From the NCBI RefSeq assembly GCF_003946865.1, contig NZ_QXTH01000004.1, forward strand, positions 353,860-417,859: 64,000 bases of DNA, written 5' to 3'. The stretch is from Antribacter gilvus (lineage in GTDB: Bacteria > Actinomycetota > Actinomycetes > Actinomycetales > Cellulomonadaceae). Below the pieces are notes generated by a model. The model was not told where the DNA came from, did no database searches, and was given only the letters and a program-made list of their open reading frames with translations. Positions 60,842 through 64,000 of this stretch are shown here, piece by piece. The number at the start of each line of letters is the position of its first letter. Within the stretch, counting starts at the first letter, position 1. The translations under genes were made by a program, and so were the position numbers.

Positions 60842-60893
60842 CGTATACCGTCAGCAGTGCGTACTTGATAAACAGTATTTCACATACACCGAT
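60842..60893. promoter_or_regulatory. Divergent regulatory region, TetR and ABC exporter
   Basis: AT-rich for this genome. Two direct repeats of (T/G)GCGTA(T/C) near 60841-60863 (one extending to GTATAC) are candidate operator halves; TTGATA at 60865-60870 is a possible -35 for the exporter. Confidence 0.4.
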
Positions 60894-60904
60894 CGGAGCG
60901 ACGC

Positions 60905-61864
60905 ATGAGCGCCATCGTGACCGCAGAAGGGTTGCGCAAGTCCTTCGGCAGACGGGCCCGGTCCGTCCCGGTCCTGGACGGGCTCGACCTGACCCTCGAC
61001 GAGGGGCAGGTCCTCGCCCTCCTGGGCCCCAACGGAGCCGGCAAGACCACCGCCGTCCGGATCTTGACCACGCTCCTCACCCCGGACGCCGGCCGCGCCA
61101 CCGTGGCGGGCTTCGACGTGGCGCGGGAGCCGCGCCGGGTCCGGGAGGTCATCAGCCTCACGGGCCAGCAGGCCGCCGTCGACGACCGCCTGACCGGCGC
61201 CGAGAACCTGGCGATGATGGGCGCGCTCGCGCACCTGCCCCGCCGGATGGTGCGGGCCCGCGTCGCCGAGCTCCTCACGGCCTTCGAGCTGGAGGAGGCG
61301 GCCGGACGCCAGGCCGGCACCTACTCGGGCGGCATGCGTCGTCGCCTCGACCTCGCCGCCGGGCTCCTCGTCCGCCCCCGGGTGATGTTCCTCGACGAGC
61401 CCACCACCGGCCTCGACCCCCGGTCCCGGCTCGCGCTCTGGGAGGTCATCCGGGGAGTGGTCGCCGACGGCACCAGCCTCTTCCTCACCACCCAGTACCT
61501 CGAGGAGGCCGACCGGCTCGCCGACCGCGTCGCCCTCGTCGACGGCGGCCGCGTCGTCGCCGACGGCACCCCCGCCGCCCTCAAGGCCCGCATCGGCGAG
61601 GCGGGCATCGAGCTCACCCTCGCCACGGTGCCCGACGCCGGGCTGGTCGCCACCGCGCTCGGCGTCGCCCCGGACGGGACGCACCTCAGGGTGCCGACCG
61701 ACGGGTCCGTGGCCCACGTCAGCGCGGTGCTCCGGGCCGTCGAGGGCACGGGCGTCACCGTCGAGAGCTGGGTCGTCCGCGCCCCCACGCTCGACGACGT
61801 GTTCCTCACGCTCACCGGCCACGCCGCTGCCCGCCCCACCCGACCCGAGGAGGTGGCGGCATGA
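60905..61864 (+). CDS. ABC exporter ATP-binding protein (DrrA-like)
   Basis: 319 aa. Walker A GPNGAGKTT, Q-loop, signature SGGMRRR, Walker B VMFLDEPTTGLD, H-loop TQYLEE, and the DrrA-type C-terminal extension. Energises the permease that follows. ATGA overlap at the 3' end. Confidence 0.93.
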   Translation: MSAIVTAEGLRKSFGRRARSVPVLDGLDLTLDEGQVLALLGPNGAGKTTAVRILTTLLTPDAGRATVAGFDVAREPRRVREVISLTGQQAAVDDRLTGAENLAMMGALAHLPRRMVRARVAELLTAFELEEAAGRQAGTYSGGMRRRLDLAAGLLVRPRVMFLDEPTTGLDPRSRLALWEVIRGVVADGTSLFLTTQYLEEADRLADRVALVDGGRVVADGTPAALKARIGEAGIELTLATVPDAGLVATALGVAPDGTHLRVPTDGSVAHVSAVLRAVEGTGVTVESWVVRAPTLDDVFLTLTGHAAARPTRPEEVAA

Positions 61865-62643
61865 GTGCTGTCACGCTGACCAAGGACGCGACCACCATGG
61901 TGGGCCGGTCGCTCCGGCTCATCACCCGCGACGTCGACTCGATGATCACCGCCGTGGTGCTGCCCGTCATGATCCTGGTGCTGTTCACGTACGTGTTCGG
62001 CGGGGCCATGTCCGTCGGCACCGCGTACATCACCTACGTCACGCCGGGCGTCATCCTGCTGTGCGCGGGGTTCGGGGCCGGGAACACGGCACTCTCCGTG
62101 GAGCACGACATGTCGAGCGGGATGGTCGAGCGGTTCCGGTCCATGCCCGTCGCTGCGTGGACCGTGCTCACCGGACACGTCGTCGCGAGCCTCGCGAAGA
62201 CCCTCGTGACCACCGCGATCGTCTTCGGCCTGGCGCTGCTCATGGGTTTCCGGCCCACGGCCTCGCTGCTCGACTGGCTCGCCGCCGTGGGCGTGATCCT
62301 CCTGTTCGTGCACTGGGTCACGTGGCTCGCCACGCTCGTGGGCGTGCTGGTCCGGTCGCCCGACGCCGCCGGCGGGTTCTCCTTCTTCGTGATGTTCCTG
62401 CCCTATGTGTCCAGTGCCTTCGTGCCCGTGGAGACCATGCCGTCCTGGATGCGGGGCTTCGCCGAGCACCAGCCCGTCACCCCGGTCATCGAGACGGTCC
62501 GCGGGCTGCTCGTCGGCGGCACCCCGGGCGCGCCCACCGGTGACGCGCTCGCGGACGCCGCGCTCGCCGCGGTGGTGTGGTGCGTGGCGCTCTCTGTCGT
62601 CTTCGCCACCGCTGCGGGCCTGGCCTTCAGGGTGCGGCGGTAA
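61861..62643 (+). CDS. ABC exporter permease (DrrB-like, ABC-2)
   Basis: 260 aa from ATG 61861. Six membrane helices of the ABC2 type; FGGAMSVG, and RFRSMPVAAW are family hallmarks. Together with the ATPase it should export a drug, lipid or antibiotic. Directly coupled to the ATPase gene. Confidence 0.92.
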   Translation: MSAVTLTKDATTMVGRSLRLITRDVDSMITAVVLPVMILVLFTYVFGGAMSVGTAYITYVTPGVILLCAGFGAGNTALSVEHDMSSGMVERFRSMPVAAWTVLTGHVVASLAKTLVTTAIVFGLALLMGFRPTASLLDWLAAVGVILLFVHWVTWLATLVGVLVRSPDAAGGFSFFVMFLPYVSSAFVPVETMPSWMRGFAEHQPVTPVIETVRGLLVGGTPGAPTGDALADAALAAVVWCVALSVVFATAAGLAFRVRR

Positions 62644-62683
62644 TCCGTCGCCGCTGTCGGTACCTGCGGGCAGACTGGCCGAC

Positions 62684-63271
62684 ATGACCCTCGACCCGGA
62701 CCACAAGACGATCCTGAAGGCGTACCTCCAGCGGCCCCGCGAGTCGCTGCTCTGGAAGCTGGACGGGCTCTCGGAGCGGGAGGCCCGGCTGCCGCGCACG
62801 CCCACCGGCACCAACCTCCTCGGGATCGTGAAGCACGCGGCCACAATGGAGATCGGCTACCTCGGGGAGACCTTCGGTCGGTCCTGGCCTACCCCGGAGG
62901 AGATCCCCTGGTACGGGTCCGAGGACCCGCAGGCCGACTGGTACGCCACCCCGGAGGAGTCCATGGAGCAGATCGTGGACCTCTACCGGCGGGTCTGGGC
63001 GTTCTCGGACACCACCATCGACGAGCTTCCCCTCGACGCGCCGGGCCACGTCGCGTGGTGGGGCGAGGACGTGACGCTGTTCCGCATCATCGTTCACCTC
63101 ACCTCGGACCTCACGCAGCATGCCGGGCACGCCGACATCCTGCGGGAGCTGGCCGACGGGAGCGCGGGGCTCAAGCCGGGCACCTCGAACCTGCCGGAGT
63201 GGGACGACGCGGAGCAGAGGGCGTACGTCGAGAAGCTGACGGCCATCGCGGACGGCTTCGCGGCGGGGTGA
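62684..63271 (+). CDS. DinB family protein (DUF664)
   Basis: 195 aa from ATG 62684 (CAGACT 7 nt before). Four-helix bundle with His residues in VKHAATMEIGY and HAGHAD, as in mycothiol-dependent DinB-like enzymes. Mycothiol transfer to a substrate is a possible role but unproved. Confidence 0.85.
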   Translation: MTLDPDHKTILKAYLQRPRESLLWKLDGLSEREARLPRTPTGTNLLGIVKHAATMEIGYLGETFGRSWPTPEEIPWYGSEDPQADWYATPEESMEQIVDLYRRVWAFSDTTIDELPLDAPGHVAWWGEDVTLFRIIVHLTSDLTQHAGHADILRELADGSAGLKPGTSNLPEWDDAEQRAYVEKLTAIADGFAAG

Positions 63272-63308
63272 GTGCGGGTGACCGGTGCGATGGTGGATGG
63301 CGGAGGTG

Positions 63309-63743
63309 ATGACCGTGTCCGACCCCCTGTCCGTCTCGCCGGTCCCCCGCATCCGCCAGGTCGTCCTCGACACCACGGACGCCCGCGGGCTCGCGGAGTT
63401 CTACCGTCAGCTGTTCGGCCTCGATTACCGGGCGGGCGACGAGCCCCCGTTGCCGGGCCGTCCCGACCCCCACGGCGAGGACTGGCTCGTCCTCGCGGGT
63501 TCCGTACCCCTCGCGTTCCAGCAGGTCGAGGAACTGCCGCCCAGCACCTGGCCCGAGGCGACGGTGCCCCAGCAGCTTCACCTCGACTGCACTGTCCCCG
63601 ACCGTGAGGCCCTCGACGCCGCCCATGAGAAGGCGCTCGACCTCGGCGCTCGACTTCTCCACGACCGCTCCGACGACGAGGAGGAGCCGCTGCGCGTGTA
63701 CGCCGACCCGTCAGGCCACCCGTTCTGCCTGTTCGTCGGCTGA
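63309..63743 (+). CDS. VOC-family (glyoxalase-like) protein
   Basis: 144 aa from ATG 63309; GTG 63315 is better spaced from GGAGG at 63300-63304 and may be the true start. A paired beta-alpha-beta-beta-beta fold with VVLDTTDARGLAEFYRQLFG and a C-terminal DPSGHPFCLFV typical of the VOC/glyoxalase family. Metal-dependent enzyme or antibiotic-binding protein; substrate unknown. Confidence 0.85.
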   Translation: MTVSDPLSVSPVPRIRQVVLDTTDARGLAEFYRQLFGLDYRAGDEPPLPGRPDPHGEDWLVLAGSVPLAFQQVEELPPSTWPEATVPQQLHLDCTVPDREALDAAHEKALDLGARLLHDRSDDEEEPLRVYADPSGHPFCLFVG

Positions 63744-63749
63744 CGTCGC

Positions 63750-63783
63750 TGTGGCGGGAGCTCCGGTCGGAGCCCCCGCCACA
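63750..63783. terminator. Terminator between convergent VOC and haloperoxidase-like genes
   Basis: A 9-bp outer stem TGTGGCGGG/CCCGCCACA and 5-bp inner stem GCTCC/GGAGC, just after the VOC stop. Confidence 0.8.
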
Positions 63784-63803
63784 GCCACACGTACCTCAGG
63801 TGG

Positions 63804-64000
63804 TCAGTCGATCGGCGGTGGGCAGCGGAGGGTGGTGCTGCTCGTGCCGGCGTGCGGGCAGACCGGCGTGAAGTCGTACGAGACCGTGCCGAACTCCTGG
63901 GCCACGACCCAGCGGCCGATGTTGCCGCCCATCTGGAGTCCGCCGTCGGCGTCGAACTGGAAGTGGACGCCGAGGTAGACGCGTGAGCGGGCGTTCTCGG
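63804..64000 (-). CDS. Vanadium haloperoxidase/PAP2-like protein (3' end only)
   Basis: Only the C-terminal ~64 residues lie in the window, running off at 64000. Reading on the minus strand gives SRVYLGVHFQFD, matching the SRxxxGxHxxxD signature of PAP2-superfamily phosphatases and vanadium-dependent haloperoxidases, with a following GRWVV and a tail containing two Cys (TPVCPHAG, RCPPP). The N-terminal part and signal peptide are outside the window, so the exact subfamily is unresolved. Confidence 0.7.
   Translation of the reverse strand, partial: ENARSRVYLGVHFQFDADGGLQMGGNIGRWVVAQEFGTVSYDFTPVCPHAGTSSTTLRCPPPID

Noticed and set aside
60842..60893. A precise palindromic TetR operator
   Set aside because: Only imperfect direct repeats can be seen; no convincing inverted repeat, so no exact site is claimed.

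Overview
The window is very GC-rich, lacks any phage, plasmid or CRISPR signature, and carries the actinobacterial division/signalling operon fhaA-fhaB-pstP-rodA-pbpA-pknA at its left end. At least sixteen genes begin at a start codon 6-7 nt after a TANNNT -10 hexamer, so leaderless transcription is common. Together with gene content (DUF6766, DUF6328, ANTAR, LLM TIGR03885-type proteins) this points to a high-GC Gram-positive of the order Micrococcales, possibly near Cellulomonadaceae/Promicromonosporaceae; the family is inference.

Layout. 1-6.6 kb: minus-strand operon for peptidoglycan synthesis and Ser/Thr phospho-signalling, with 4-nt ATGA overlaps. 6.9 kb: tRNA-Leu(CAG) with a strong terminator. 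7.1-12.4 kb: single-gene metabolic units (methyltransferase, two alpha/beta hydrolases, NAD(P)-binding protein, DnaJ-C28-like protein). 12.4-14.2 kb: a WXG100-type secretion candidate and a partner of unknown function. 14.2-22.5 kb: an apparent stress-adaptation island (SDR, PAS-ANTAR, P450, DUF6766, trehalose-synthase-like GH13, LLM flavin enzyme). 22.5-26.9 kb: EEP nuclease, LysR, a small P-loop kinase bracketed by repeats, and a malate-dehydrogenase-like enzyme fused to an ACT domain. 26.9-32.1 kb: tandem glycine riboswitch controlling gcvP-gcvT-gcvH, then a solitary LuxR-type HTH protein. 32.2-41.8 kb: Nudix, ComB-like phosphatase, MFS, a sugar ABC importer without its own ATPase, a Tat-exported amidase, hsp20 under a CIRCE operator, and metF under an S-box-clan (SAM) riboswitch.

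41.9-50.2 kb is a cluster of a GT-C-like membrane protein, a cytochrome b/molybdopterin oxidoreductase, a methyltransferase, a GT2-DUF2064 fusion, a two-component system and a sugar-nucleotide epimerase; it looks like a cell-envelope glycoconjugate and redox locus of unknown product. 50.3-64 kb is mixed: MTA/purine nucleoside phosphorylase, App1-type phosphatase, AraC, TetR, MFS transporters, acyltransferase, an NYN-OST-HTH RNA-binding protein, 3-methyladenine glycosylase, a DrrAB-type ABC exporter with divergent TetR, DinB, a VOC protein, and the 3' end of a haloperoxidase/PAP2-like gene.

The most unusual observations are long, nearly perfect palindromes: one inserted in frame inside gcvP, one forming the 3' end of the GT2-DUF2064 gene, and a 74-bp one between convergent genes with a 22-bp direct repeat beyond. 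Others are an MFS gene with an in-frame TGA just after its leaderless start, a GH13 enzyme with substituted signature residues, and a very short leaderless ORF ending in a hairpin.
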